Shown here piece by piece: positions 16,061 through 24,022 of a DNA stretch of 29,316 nucleotides. Within the stretch, counting starts at the first letter, position 1. Every line of letters starts with the position of its first letter. The notes under the pieces are model-generated. The model had not been told where the DNA came from and ran no database searches. It saw only the letters and a program-made list of their open reading frames with translations. Both the position numbers and the translations under genes were made by a program. The DNA is from an uncultured Collinsella sp. (GTDB taxonomy: Bacteria > Actinomycetota > Coriobacteriia > Coriobacteriales > Coriobacteriaceae), in the NCBI GenBank assembly GCA_902494715.1, contig CABUUJ010000026.1, positions 1 to 29,316 of the forward strand. The letters run 5' to 3'.

Positions 16061-17101
16061 ATGGGAGAGGCCTCGTGTCCTAAAGCAACGATTGTCGTCC
16101 CCGTTTACAACTCTGCGCGCTCCATTCAGCGATGCGTCGATTCGCTGTTGGCTCAGTCCGAGCGCTCGATTCAGGTTGTCTGCGTTAACGACGGTTCGAC
16201 TGATGATTCGTTGAACGCGTTGCGTCAGATCGCGCAGGCCGACGATCGCGTACTGGTGATTGACCAGGAAAACGCGGGCGTCTCGTGTGCTCGAAATGCG
16301 GGTATCGATGCCGCCGAGGGCGAGACCGTCTTTTTTGTGGACGCCGACGATTACATCGATGCCCAGACGGTCGAGCGCGTGCTGCATGCCATGGAGTCTG
16401 CGGATGCCGAGGCCGCCGTTTTTGGCGGCGCCTGTGAACCTGCCGATGCTGCCCCCAAACGCGTCCAGCAACTCATGAGCCCCAAAGCTGGTACCTTCGG
16501 CGCCCGTGATCCCCAACTGCTGTTCCATTCGAATACGCAGCCCTATGCCTGCCGTGCGGCTTTTTCGCGCGAGCTGCTCAATCGCGAAGGCATTCGCTTC
16601 GCCCCCGGTTTGGCTTTGGGCGAGGACGTCGTCTTCCAATTTGCGGCTTATGCGCTTGCCCACAGGATCGTCGTCATGCCGGACAAGTTCTACCACTACG
16701 TGATGGAGAGCGAATCGGCGACGCACGAGTTCAACAGTGTCGAGGCTCGCGCCAAAAAGCTCGATGCCCATATGAGAATGCTCGAGGAGGTCTTGGAGGA
16801 CTGGGCGGGCTACGGTCTTATGGACCTGTGTCCCGGCGAGCTGATCACCTGGTTCCTGGACCTTATCGTGTTTGATTTGGCGCGCTTGGATTCCGATGAC
16901 TTCCATCGCGTGGCGGCTCGCGTCAACATGGACCTCACGACGTTTTTGGGAACGGAGTGGGCGGATATTCCTGCTAAGGGCGCCGTTCGCCGTGTTGCCC
17001 ACAAGCTCGTTGCGGCGACCCCGGGCGTTTCGATGGCAGATGCCACGCTGTTCTATCTTTCGACTCGCGGTCTCAAAGCCTGCCTGGAGCGCTTTATATA
17101 A
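16061..17101 (+). CDS. Glycosyltransferase family 2
   Basis: A 346-residue GT-A protein. Motifs are TIVVPVYNSARSI (10-22), NDGSTDD (43-49), NAGVSCARNAGIDAAEG (71-87) and DADDY (94-98), with a later GED (LALGEDVVFQF, near 188) that commonly supplies the catalytic base region. The first ATG, six bases after the previous stop, fits translational coupling. The AGVSxARN motif places it in the large EpsH/WcaA-like subgroup rather than with its SGYGDSMN neighbours, so it probably adds a different residue. No transmembrane helices are visible. Confidence 0.9.
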   Translation: MGEASCPKATIVVPVYNSARSIQRCVDSLLAQSERSIQVVCVNDGSTDDSLNALRQIAQADDRVLVIDQENAGVSCARNAGIDAAEGETVFFVDADDYIDAQTVERVLHAMESADAEAAVFGGACEPADAAPKRVQQLMSPKAGTFGARDPQLLFHSNTQPYACRAAFSRELLNREGIRFAPGLALGEDVVFQFAAYALAHRIVVMPDKFYHYVMESESATHEFNSVEARAKKLDAHMRMLEEVLEDWAGYGLMDLCPGELITWFLDLIVFDLARLDSDDFHRVAARVNMDLTTFLGTEWADIPAKGAVRRVAHKLVAATPGVSMADATLFYLSTRGLKACLERFI

Positions 17102-17175
17102 TTCCAAGCGCTGCCGCCCGCCGCAACCCGGCTGCTAAAATAACCCTGTTACACGCTATTCAACAGGAGGTTCTC

Positions 17176-18294
17176 TTGCAGAACTCTGATACCCCTAAAG
17201 TTTCGCTGCTTGTTCCCATTTGCAATGTCGAACGCTACCTGCGCGAGTGCCTCGATTCTGCCGTGACTCAGACGCTCAAGGACATCGAGATCATCTGCAT
17301 TAACGACGGGTCGACCGACAGCTCGCCGGCGATTATCCGCGAGTACATGGAGCGCGACTCCCGTGTCAAGATGATCGACAAAGCCAACAGCGGCTACGGC
17401 GACTCGATGAACCGCGGCCTGGAGATGGCGCGCGGTGAGTACGTGGGCATCCTTGAGTCCGACGACTTTATGTTTGAGGATTCGCTCCAAAAGCTGGTCG
17501 CCAAGGCCGATGCTGAGCATGCCGATGTGGTGAAGGGCGACTTTTACCTGTATTGGTCCACGCCCAGCGAGCGCCGTGAGCTGTTTGGGATCATCGACGA
17601 GCATATGACGGGCGCCGCGTATCGCCCTGTCGATCGCCCGGGCATCTTCTACCGCAAACCTTCCATTTGGTCGGCTATCTATCGGCGCGAGTTTCTCAAC
17701 GCCAACCAGATCCGGTTTCTCCCCACGCCGGGCGCCTCGTATCAGGACGCAGGCTTTAACTTTAAGGTTTGGGCGTGCGCCGAGCGTGCCGCGTTTATTG
17801 CGGATCCCATTTTGTGCTATCGCCAGGATAACGAGAAGAGCTCTGTTAATTCGCCCAACAAGGTGTTTTGCGTGTGCGACGAATATGCCGAGATGCAACG
17901 TTTTTTGGACGAGCGTCCCGAGCTTAAGGCTCGGCTCCAGGGCATTTTAATGCGCATGAAGGTCGATACGTACCGCTGGAATGACGAGCGCCTGGTCGAT
18001 GAGTTGCGTGAGCGGTTTTGGGAGAAGGCATCGCCCGAGCTCAAGGCCGATTTGGATGCCGGTCGCTTTGACCTGTCACTCTTCGACCCGCGCGGCGAGA
18101 CCGACCTGCGTTTGATGGTCAAATCGCCCCGTGCCTATATCGATTCGCGCTTTGGCTTTAAAAAGCCTGGCAAGCTCAATACGTTTAAACACTACTTTAA
18201 GATCGGCGGCCTGCCGCTGGTTTGGCGCGTGCTGACGTATCAGCGCGCCTACGGCGATAACCCGCATCCGGACGACGTGCCGGCGGCACAGTAG
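17176..18294 (+). CDS. Glycosyltransferase family 2 (paralogue B)
   Basis: A 372-residue protein starting at TTG behind a perfect AGGAGG. It has PICNVERYL (14-22), NDGSTD (43-48), NSGYGDSMNRGLEMARG (71-87), ESDDF (94-98), KPSIWSAIYRREF and a basic C-terminal tail. It is a tandem paralogue of the gene at 14951, separated from it by one different GT. Both use a TTG start and retain long near-identical DNA in the first 300 bp. In this copy Cys replaces the Tyr of the usual PIYN motif near the nucleotide-binding site. A 74-bp gap upstream contains an A/T-rich TAAAATAA that may be an internal promoter, but no -35 is convincing. Confidence 0.9.
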   Translation: MQNSDTPKVSLLVPICNVERYLRECLDSAVTQTLKDIEIICINDGSTDSSPAIIREYMERDSRVKMIDKANSGYGDSMNRGLEMARGEYVGILESDDFMFEDSLQKLVAKADAEHADVVKGDFYLYWSTPSERRELFGIIDEHMTGAAYRPVDRPGIFYRKPSIWSAIYRREFLNANQIRFLPTPGASYQDAGFNFKVWACAERAAFIADPILCYRQDNEKSSVNSPNKVFCVCDEYAEMQRFLDERPELKARLQGILMRMKVDTYRWNDERLVDELRERFWEKASPELKADLDAGRFDLSLFDPRGETDLRLMVKSPRAYIDSRFGFKKPGKLNTFKHYFKIGGLPLVWRVLTYQRAYGDNPHPDDVPAAQ

Positions 18295-18306
18295 GAGCGC
18301 GTGACC

Positions 18307-19374
18307 ATGGCTACCCCTAAGATTTCCGTCGTCGTTCCCATCTACAAGGTGGAGGAGTGCCTGGCATGGTGCCTGGACTCCCTACTTGCACAGGATATGT
18401 CCGATTGGGAAGGTGTGCTGGTTAACGATGGCTCGCCGGATGGTTCGCGCGACATCGCCGCTGCCTATTGCGAAAAGGATGCGCGCTTTACGCTGGTCGA
18501 TAAGCCCAACGGTGGTCTGTCGAGCGCGCGCAATGCGGGCATCGCTGCGTCCACGGCGCCTGTCGTTGCGTTTTTGGATTCCGACGACCGGTTTACGTCT
18601 GATGCGTGCCGCGTAATCGTTGATGCCTTTGAGCGTGAGGATTGCGACGTTTTGACCTTTGGCGCAAACCCGTATCCGTTGGAGGCGGGGTATCCGTGGC
18701 TTAACTATGTGCTGAGCCCGCGCGATGTGTCGTTTGTGGGCTATAGCTCCGACCTGCTGTTTAAGGAAGCGTCTCGCCCCTTTGCATGGCGCACCGCTTG
18801 CAAGCGCGCTTTTTTGCTGGGCAACGGGATCGTGTTCGATGAAACCGTTAAGTATGGCGAGGATCAGGTCTTCGATTTTGCCGTGTACGGTCGTTCGCGC
18901 AAGACTGCGCTTATCTCAAACAAGCTGTATGACTACCGCGTGGCGCGCAAGGGTTCGCTCATGGACACCATGCGCTACGACGACGAGACACGTCTGCTGG
19001 AGCACGTGAAGATTTACTCCGCGGTGCTGGCTGACTGGCAGCGCGACGGTCTCGATGTCCAGCATGCCGATGACCTGGATTACTTCCTATGCGATCTGGT
19101 GCTGTACGATGCGCTCAGGTTGTTGGGGACGGACTGTGGCAGGGTGTTTGCTGCCGTCGCCGCGGCCCTTTCCGGTTCTGCCGTGGGCAGCGATGCTGCG
19201 CTCGCACAATGCGCTCCTTCTGTTGCTGCTATGGTGCGTGCAGCGCTTACCAGCAAGACCCCCAATGCCCGTGAGTGCAAAAAGCTCATGTTCGATTACG
19301 ACGTCTTGAGGTTTGGGCGCTTGGGCGCCTGCAAACGCATGGCAGCGAACGCCCTGGGAAAGCGAGAAGTGTAG
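18307..19374 (+). CDS. Glycosyltransferase family 2
   Basis: A 355-residue GT-A protein: ISVVVPIYKVEECL (6-19), NDGSPDGS (40-47), PNGGLSSARNAGIA (67-80) and DSDD (91-94), then YGEDQVFDFAVYG, with a helical C-terminal region. I choose the ATG at 18307 because AGGAG (18293-18297) is 9 bases away; the in-frame GTG at 18301 would leave only 3. Its stop codon is immediately followed by the ATG of the next gene, and it lies 12 bp after paralogue B, so it is mid-operon. The GGLSxARN motif is that of common EpsH-type enzymes. Confidence 0.9.
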   Translation: MATPKISVVVPIYKVEECLAWCLDSLLAQDMSDWEGVLVNDGSPDGSRDIAAAYCEKDARFTLVDKPNGGLSSARNAGIAASTAPVVAFLDSDDRFTSDACRVIVDAFEREDCDVLTFGANPYPLEAGYPWLNYVLSPRDVSFVGYSSDLLFKEASRPFAWRTACKRAFLLGNGIVFDETVKYGEDQVFDFAVYGRSRKTALISNKLYDYRVARKGSLMDTMRYDDETRLLEHVKIYSAVLADWQRDGLDVQHADDLDYFLCDLVLYDALRLLGTDCGRVFAAVAAALSGSAVGSDAALAQCAPSVAAMVRAALTSKTPNARECKKLMFDYDVLRFGRLGACKRMAANALGKREV

Positions 19375-21861
19375 ATGAGTATCAAGCGTTTGGCACTTTG
19401 CCGCAGCCAGGGCCGTCTTTTTGTGCTGCTTCGTTTTGCCGGTCAGGATGTCGCCGCGCTTATTGAGCGGGAGGGTTCTCAAGCGTTTGCCCATGCGACG
19501 ACGAGCGGCTCTTGTGTGCCGTCGCTGGTGCTCCCGGTCGATCACGGCCGCGTGCTGGCGCTTTGCCCTTCCGTTTCCGATTACGAGCGCGAGCTCGCCG
19601 TCTTGGTGCTTCCGTTTTTGGATGGCTCGTCGATGAATGTCGTTTTTGCATCCGGTGGCCAAAGGTTGGGCTCCATTCGCCTCGATAGCCGCGTGGCCAA
19701 GCTGGAATCCAAGATTAACTACAAAGCAAAGCCTGCGCTGTGCGCACTTATCCGCGATGCGCAGCGTGGTGAACACTGCGGTCGCTACGAGATCGATGCC
19801 ATTCGCTATTTGCCGGCAGACGCCGGCGCGGTGTGGCGCTATGAGGTTACCTGGGCGGGAGACTCCCAGTGCGTGCCTGAGCTTCAGATCTTCGATACGC
19901 ATATGAATGCCATCGATGCTACCGTGCATGTGTTTGAATCGCAGGTCGATGTGCCGCAGCAGAATGGATGCCGTGTCAATAAAACGTATCTGAGCGTTGA
20001 GATGCCTCAAGATATACGAGATTTTGTCGCGATTGTGAGCGATTCCACAGAGCAGATCCAGAGCGGGTTTTGCGCCATGGATGGTCGCCTGTACAACGGC
20101 ATGGTCGACGACAGCTGGAACCGCATGAAGGATGCACGCGCTGATGACGCAGCTTATCGACGTTGGTTTGAGCAACATCGCGCAAAGCCGGGCGATTTGG
20201 CGTGCCAGCGTGTCGCTTCGGCGGCCTTTGCCTATAGGCCGCTCGTGAGCATTGTGGTGCCGTGTTACAAGACTGATCGGGTTTACCTGCGCGAGCTGCT
20301 GGACTCGGTGATAGCCCAGAGCTATGACAACTGGGAATTGCTGTTCATGGACGCCTCGCCCGAATGGGATGCGGTGGCCAATCTTGCGGCAAGTGCCAAC
20401 GACGAGCGCGTTCGTCGCATTGGGCTGCCCGGCAACGGCGGCATTGTGGTCAACACCAACGCAGGTATTGAGCAAGCGACAGGCGACTACATCGCTTTCT
20501 TGGACCACGATGACATTCTGGAACCGGACGCGTTATTCCAGTATGTTTCCGCACTGAACAAGGCGGCCGAGGGCGAGCGCCCCCAGGTCCTGTTCTGCGA
20601 CGAGGACATGTTCCAGAAAACGGGGGAGTGGAGCCAGCCGGTCTTTAAGACCAGGCTCAACGTCGACCTGCTCTATAGCCATAACTGCGTGACGCATTTT
20701 CTAATGGTGGAGAAGGCGCTCATCGATCGCATTGGCATGTCGCCAGAAGATGTTGCGGGTGCCCAGGATTACGACCTGACGCTCCGCTGCCTTGCGGCAG
20801 GTGCGCGTTTTGAGCACGTTGCGCACGTGCTGTATCACTGGCGCGTGCACCCTGGCTCTACCGCCGACGGTTCTGCCGATAGCAAGCCATATGCTATCGA
20901 GGCCGGACGTCTGGCTCTGCAGCGCCACTTTGACTCACTGGGTGTTCATGGAACGGTCGAGGAGTCCGAGACACCGTTTGTCTACCGCATGCGCTATTCG
21001 CTGCCAGAGCCTGCGCCGTTGGTGAGCATTGTGATTCCCACCAAGGACCACGTCGAGACGCTCGACGCCTGCGTGATGTCGATCGCACGGAAGGCCACGT
21101 ATGCCAACTACGAGATCGTCTTGGTGGAGAACAACAGCGAAGACCCGGAGACGTTTGCGTATTATGAAACCCTGCCGGCGCGCGTAGCCGCTGCGTCTGA
21201 TGGCAAGGGTGCAGCGCGCGTTGAGTGGTGGCCGGGCGAGTTTAATTACTCCCAGATCATCAACTTTGGCGTTGAGCATTCCAAGGGCGACTATCTGCTG
21301 CTGTTGAACAACGATACCGAGGTCATAAGCCCCGGCTTTATTGAAGAGATGATGGGCTATCTGCAGCGTCCCGATGCGGGCGTGGTGGGGGCCAAGCTCT
21401 ATTTTGCCGATCATTTGGTACAGCATGCCGGCATTTTGGTTGGCGTGCGCGGTGCGCTTGCCCATGCCAACCAGGACTTCTCGGCAAAGCGCGAGGGATA
21501 CCTTGCCCGCGCTGTGCGTTCCGGCAACTTTAGCGCCGTAACGGGCGCCTGCCAGATGGTTCGTCGCGACGTGTTTGAGCAGGTCGGAGGCTACAACGAG
21601 GAGTTCGCCGTCGGCTTTAACGACGCGGACTTTTGCCTACGCGTGTGGGGGGCGGGCTACCGCGCCATCTTTACGCCCTATGCCGAGCTGTATCACTACG
21701 AGTTCACCTCGCGCGGCAGGGAAGAGGCCAACGAGGAAAAGCTGCGCCGCTGGAAGCGTGAGCAAGCACTGTTCATGCAGCGCTGGCCGGAGTTCTTCCT
21801 CAGCGGCGATCCGTGGTTGGGGCCAAACCTATCTGCCGAGAGCGAGTATTTCTCGTATTAA
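19375..21861 (+). CDS. Large bifunctional glycosyltransferase with two GT2 domains
   Basis: An 828-residue protein starting directly after the previous stop codon. Residues 1-280 are a beta-rich N-terminal region without a recognised motif. GT2 domain 1 spans about 289-525 (PLVSIVVPCYKTDRVYL, then LDHDD at 376-380 and YHWRVHPGST). GT2 domain 2 spans about 548-815 (LVSIVIPTKDHVETL, VENNSED, LLLNNDTEV at 642-650, GYNEEFAVGFNDADFCLRV). Both domains keep their Asp-rich metal site, so both are probably active. Such tandem-GT2 proteins occur in O-antigen and rhamnan loci, where they add two residues per repeat or polymerise. It is the last gene of the cluster; no terminator is obvious downstream. 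Confidence 0.9.
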   Translation: MSIKRLALCRSQGRLFVLLRFAGQDVAALIEREGSQAFAHATTSGSCVPSLVLPVDHGRVLALCPSVSDYERELAVLVLPFLDGSSMNVVFASGGQRLGSIRLDSRVAKLESKINYKAKPALCALIRDAQRGEHCGRYEIDAIRYLPADAGAVWRYEVTWAGDSQCVPELQIFDTHMNAIDATVHVFESQVDVPQQNGCRVNKTYLSVEMPQDIRDFVAIVSDSTEQIQSGFCAMDGRLYNGMVDDSWNRMKDARADDAAYRRWFEQHRAKPGDLACQRVASAAFAYRPLVSIVVPCYKTDRVYLRELLDSVIAQSYDNWELLFMDASPEWDAVANLAASANDERVRRIGLPGNGGIVVNTNAGIEQATGDYIAFLDHDDILEPDALFQYVSALNKAAEGERPQVLFCDEDMFQKTGEWSQPVFKTRLNVDLLYSHNCVTHFLMVEKALIDRIGMSPEDVAGAQDYDLTLRCLAAGARFEHVAHVLYHWRVHPGSTADGSADSKPYAIEAGRLALQRHFDSLGVHGTVEESETPFVYRMRYSLPEPAPLVSIVIPTKDHVETLDACVMSIARKATYANYEIVLVENNSEDPETFAYYETLPARVAAASDGKGAARVEWWPGEFNYSQIINFGVEHSKGDYLLLLNNDTEVISPGFIEEMMGYLQRPDAGVVGAKLYFADHLVQHAGILVGVRGALAHANQDFSAKREGYLARAVRSGNFSAVTGACQMVRRDVFEQVGGYNEEFAVGFNDADFCLRVWGAGYRAIFTPYAELYHYEFTSRGREEANEEKLRRWKREQALFMQRWPEFFLSGDPWLGPNLSAESEYFSY

Positions 21862-21953
21862 GGCAATGGGTTTAGGAAGTCCTGAACTTTCTTTCGCTAT
21901 GAGCTTGGAAGAAAGCAATGGTGGACTATTAACTAAGTCATATTACGAAAGCT

Positions 21954-22019
21954 CGATACTTCCGCGATAAGTTTATACAGCCTTATATAACTCGATATTA
22001 TTCGATATAGTCTGCGATA
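21954..22019. repeat. Five helically phased CGATA repeats upstream of the ATPase gene
   Basis: CGATA occurs at 21954, 21965, 21994, 22004 and 22015, all in the same orientation, with steps of 11, 29, 10 and 11 bp, that is close to whole helical turns. The array lies in a strongly AT-rich stretch (TTATATAACTC, TAATTATTTAAC) ending about 50 bp before the GTG of the ATPase gene. It looks like a binding array for a regulator or for the ATPase itself. Confidence 0.45.
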
Positions 22020-22070
22020 ATTATTTAACCGATGATTGGCTGTTAATCGATTCCCTAGAAAGGCAAACAA

Positions 22071-23174
22071 GTGAGCGCCACAGCATTCCATAATCCGTTT
22101 CGTCCCACTGCCGGCGCTGAGCCTCCGCGCATAATTGGTCGTGATGATATTGCCCTTGAGTTTACCGAGAGCTTGAATGCGGGAATTGGTGCACCTGCGA
22201 GGCTCATGCGCATTGCTGGACCGAGGGGCTCCGGAAAAACTGTTTTGCTCTGCGATCTTAGGGATCGTGCTCGAGAGCTTGGATGGAAGACCGCTATTGT
22301 CTCTGCTGGCCCTAACTTATTGCTGGACTTGTGGGATCAGGTTGCTGATTCTTCCCTTGCGGCCAATGCTTCGGTCGGCGTAAACGCCGGCTTTGTTTCC
22401 GCGAAAGTTGACGTTGCGCCCAAAGAGCCGAGCCTTAGAAAGTTACTGAGTTCGGCAGCGAAGTCATCCAAGGGTCTTTTTATTGCCATCGATGAAGTTC
22501 AGGACGCTCCGATTGACGATATGCGTGCCATTGCGTCTACGGTTCAGCTTTTGATAGGGGAAAAAGTAGATATCGCACTTGCCTTTGCCGGGTTACCCGC
22601 CGGTGTTATGGATCTTATTAACGGCAAGGCGCTTACGTTCTTGCGTCGTGCCCTCCCCGAAGATCTGGCGCCTATCAACCAGGTGGAGGTAGCGCTCTCT
22701 ATGGGCGATAGCTTTGATGCGACTGGCTTGACCATAGAGGACAATCTCCTGTCGAGAGCCGCTAAGGCCACTAAGGGCTATGCCTATCTGGTGCAACTGG
22801 TCGGTTATTCCATTTGGCAGCGCGCCAACTTGCATCGTGCCAAAAGTGCCATTGTGAGCGAGCGCGACGTCACTGAAGGCATTGCGCTGGCAGAGGCTCG
22901 TTTTCACGATGTTGTTCACGAGCCCGCGATTTCTGGACTGGGGCTCAACGATATCAAATACCTTTTGGCCATGTGCGAGGATAAACAACAGTCCAAATCA
23001 TCCGAGATTGCTAAGCGCATGGGTAAAAAGACCAATGAGGTCAGCTCCATTAGGGCAAAATTGCTACAAAGAGAGGTTATTCAGGCACCACAGAGGGGCT
23101 ACGTGCAGTTTGCCGTGCCGGACCTAGATATCTATCTGCGAGAGAACGCCGAGGAGATTCTCGAACGGTTCTAG
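22071..23174 (+). CDS. AAA+ ATPase of the archaeal/Orc1-Cdc6-like type with C-terminal winged helix
   Basis: A 367-residue protein starting at GTG with GAAAGG seven bases upstream. The N-terminus reads NPFRPTAGAEPPRIIGRDD, a typical lead-in with the 'GRDxE' box, then Walker A GPRGSGKT (50-57) and Walker B LFIAIDEVQD (136-145), with a sensor-like LAFAGLP. Residues about 290-367 (LGLNDIKYLLAMCEDKQQSKSSEIAKRMGKKTNEVSSIRAKLLQREVI) form a winged helix. These ORC-like/STAND ATPases are widespread in Actinobacteria with poorly known roles, often in variable regions. Unusually, this one is flanked by two iteron-like arrays (21954-22019 and 23392-23478), which suggests specific DNA binding. GC content is intermediate between the GT cluster and the AT-rich genes downstream. 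Confidence 0.85.
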   Translation: MSATAFHNPFRPTAGAEPPRIIGRDDIALEFTESLNAGIGAPARLMRIAGPRGSGKTVLLCDLRDRARELGWKTAIVSAGPNLLLDLWDQVADSSLAANASVGVNAGFVSAKVDVAPKEPSLRKLLSSAAKSSKGLFIAIDEVQDAPIDDMRAIASTVQLLIGEKVDIALAFAGLPAGVMDLINGKALTFLRRALPEDLAPINQVEVALSMGDSFDATGLTIEDNLLSRAAKATKGYAYLVQLVGYSIWQRANLHRAKSAIVSERDVTEGIALAEARFHDVVHEPAISGLGLNDIKYLLAMCEDKQQSKSSEIAKRMGKKTNEVSSIRAKLLQREVIQAPQRGYVQFAVPDLDIYLRENAEEILERF

Positions 23175-23391
23175 GTCGAGTGAGGGCGACGTCATGTTCT
23201 TTAAGACTGCTATCAGCGTCGATTGCCATATCGGGTTTTTCTGGGGCGGCAGTCCCCGTGATAATAGAGATGTGGCATTCATCGTCGCCCGCTAATCAGA
23301 TTTCGTCTATCTATAACATTGCGTGTTTTAATTTGCAGGAACAAAGATATCATTCGCAAAGCGTGAGGGTTATCTTGCCCGTGCACAACTG
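23175..23391. other. Intergenic region between the ATPase gene and the GTTGC array
   Basis: 217 bp. A 33-codon open frame (23194-23295) begins after GTGAGGG but resembles nothing known, and I do not call it a gene. The last 10 bp before the array (GCACAACTG) look like a degenerate further right half-site. No terminator with a T tract is visible after the ATPase gene. Confidence 0.4.
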
Positions 23392-23478
23392 TTTTCGTTG
23401 CTATATACCAAACGCAACCCTTTTAGTTGCAAGAGACAAAATGCAACGGTTTTCGTTGCCTGATGCCAAACGCAACTC
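23392..23478. repeat. Exactly periodic array of alternating GTTGC/GCAAC half-sites (3 x 29 bp)
   Basis: Three units start at 23392, 23421 and 23450. Each is 29 bp and has the form TTTT(C/A)GTTGC, 10 variable bases, then A(C/T)GCAAC plus 2 bases. Measured between pentamers, the spacing is GTTGC-12-GCAAC-7-GTTGC-12-GCAAC-7-GTTGC-12-GCAAC without exception. The period is not a multiple of three, so it is not a protein repeat, and there are no spacers, so it is not CRISPR. A degenerate fourth right half (ACAAC) occupies the expected place at 23385-23389. Probably a cooperative protein-binding array or a series of short RNA hairpins. Confidence 0.8.
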
Positions 23479-23604
23479 TTATTAAGTAGTTGTTAGCTTT
23501 CTCACATACATTCATTTACAACAGGCATCTACGAATTCAGCCGTCTCATATATTCCTAATAAGGCATGAGAAAATGAACCCGATACATGGTATTCAGCGC
23601 TAAA

Positions 23605-23630
23605 AGAGACGAAATGGACATACCGTCTCT
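23605..23630. repeat. Inverted repeat at the truncated end of the IS remnant
   Basis: AGAGACG (23605-23611) and CGTCTCT (23624-23630) around a 12-nt loop. It coincides with the point where transposase similarity of the IS remnant stops, so it may be a junction palindrome or the end of a second element. Confidence 0.4.
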
Positions 23631-23968
23631 ATGCTGCCGATACGGCATCGCGAACAACCCCTTCGCGCGGTTGCCCTTGCCCTTGAGCGACTCAGGGAAG
23701 TAGATCTCGTCGAGCTCGCCGCCGCAGCCCCGCCCGGCCCTGAATGGGGGCAGTGGGCCGAGAGGCGCTCGATCAGCCTATGGCGCATGGCGTAGGCGGT
23801 CTTGAGGCAGACGCGGCTGCGCTCGACCTCGTAGGCGGAGCCGGCCGTGTCGTCGAACGCCGCCGCGCGGATCACGTCCCTGACGGACTCAATCGCGCGG
23901 CGGCGCTCGGTCCCGCTCAGCTTCGCCATGTCCCGTTTGAAGGCGATTACCAGGTCCTCGGCGTTCAT
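23630..23968 (-). pseudogene. IS1595-type (ISXO2-like) transposase remnant, frameshifted and truncated
   Basis: The first frame gives MNAEDLVIAFKRDM and, further on, VCLKTAYAMRHRLIERL, matching the 'xTAxxMRHKL' helix found just before the DDE domain in IS1595-family transposases. Past about 23750 the similarity moves to another frame: FRAGRGCGGELDEIYF followed by PESLKGKGNRAKG, which contains the first catalytic Asp/Glu block (DE-Y-ESLKG). A frameshift in the GC-rich run near 23728-23750 therefore splits it. Similarity ends near 23630, well before the remaining catalytic residues, though the frame stays open to 23556. It is certainly inactive. It is GC-richer than the genes to its right, which fits a separately acquired insertion. 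The other end may be near GGGGACAGATGTG at 24009. Confidence 0.72.
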
Positions 23969-24022
23969 GCTGCCCCGCGGTCTACGAGGCTAACGATATG
24001 GCGCCGTGGGGACAGATGTGTG

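Noticed and set aside
23194..23295. 33-codon open frame after the ATPase gene
   Set aside because: Weak ribosome site, no family resemblance, and no way to separate it from chance.
23392..23478. CRISPR array
   Set aside because: Units are 29 bp end to end with no spacers, and only the half-site pentamers are conserved; no cas genes are near.
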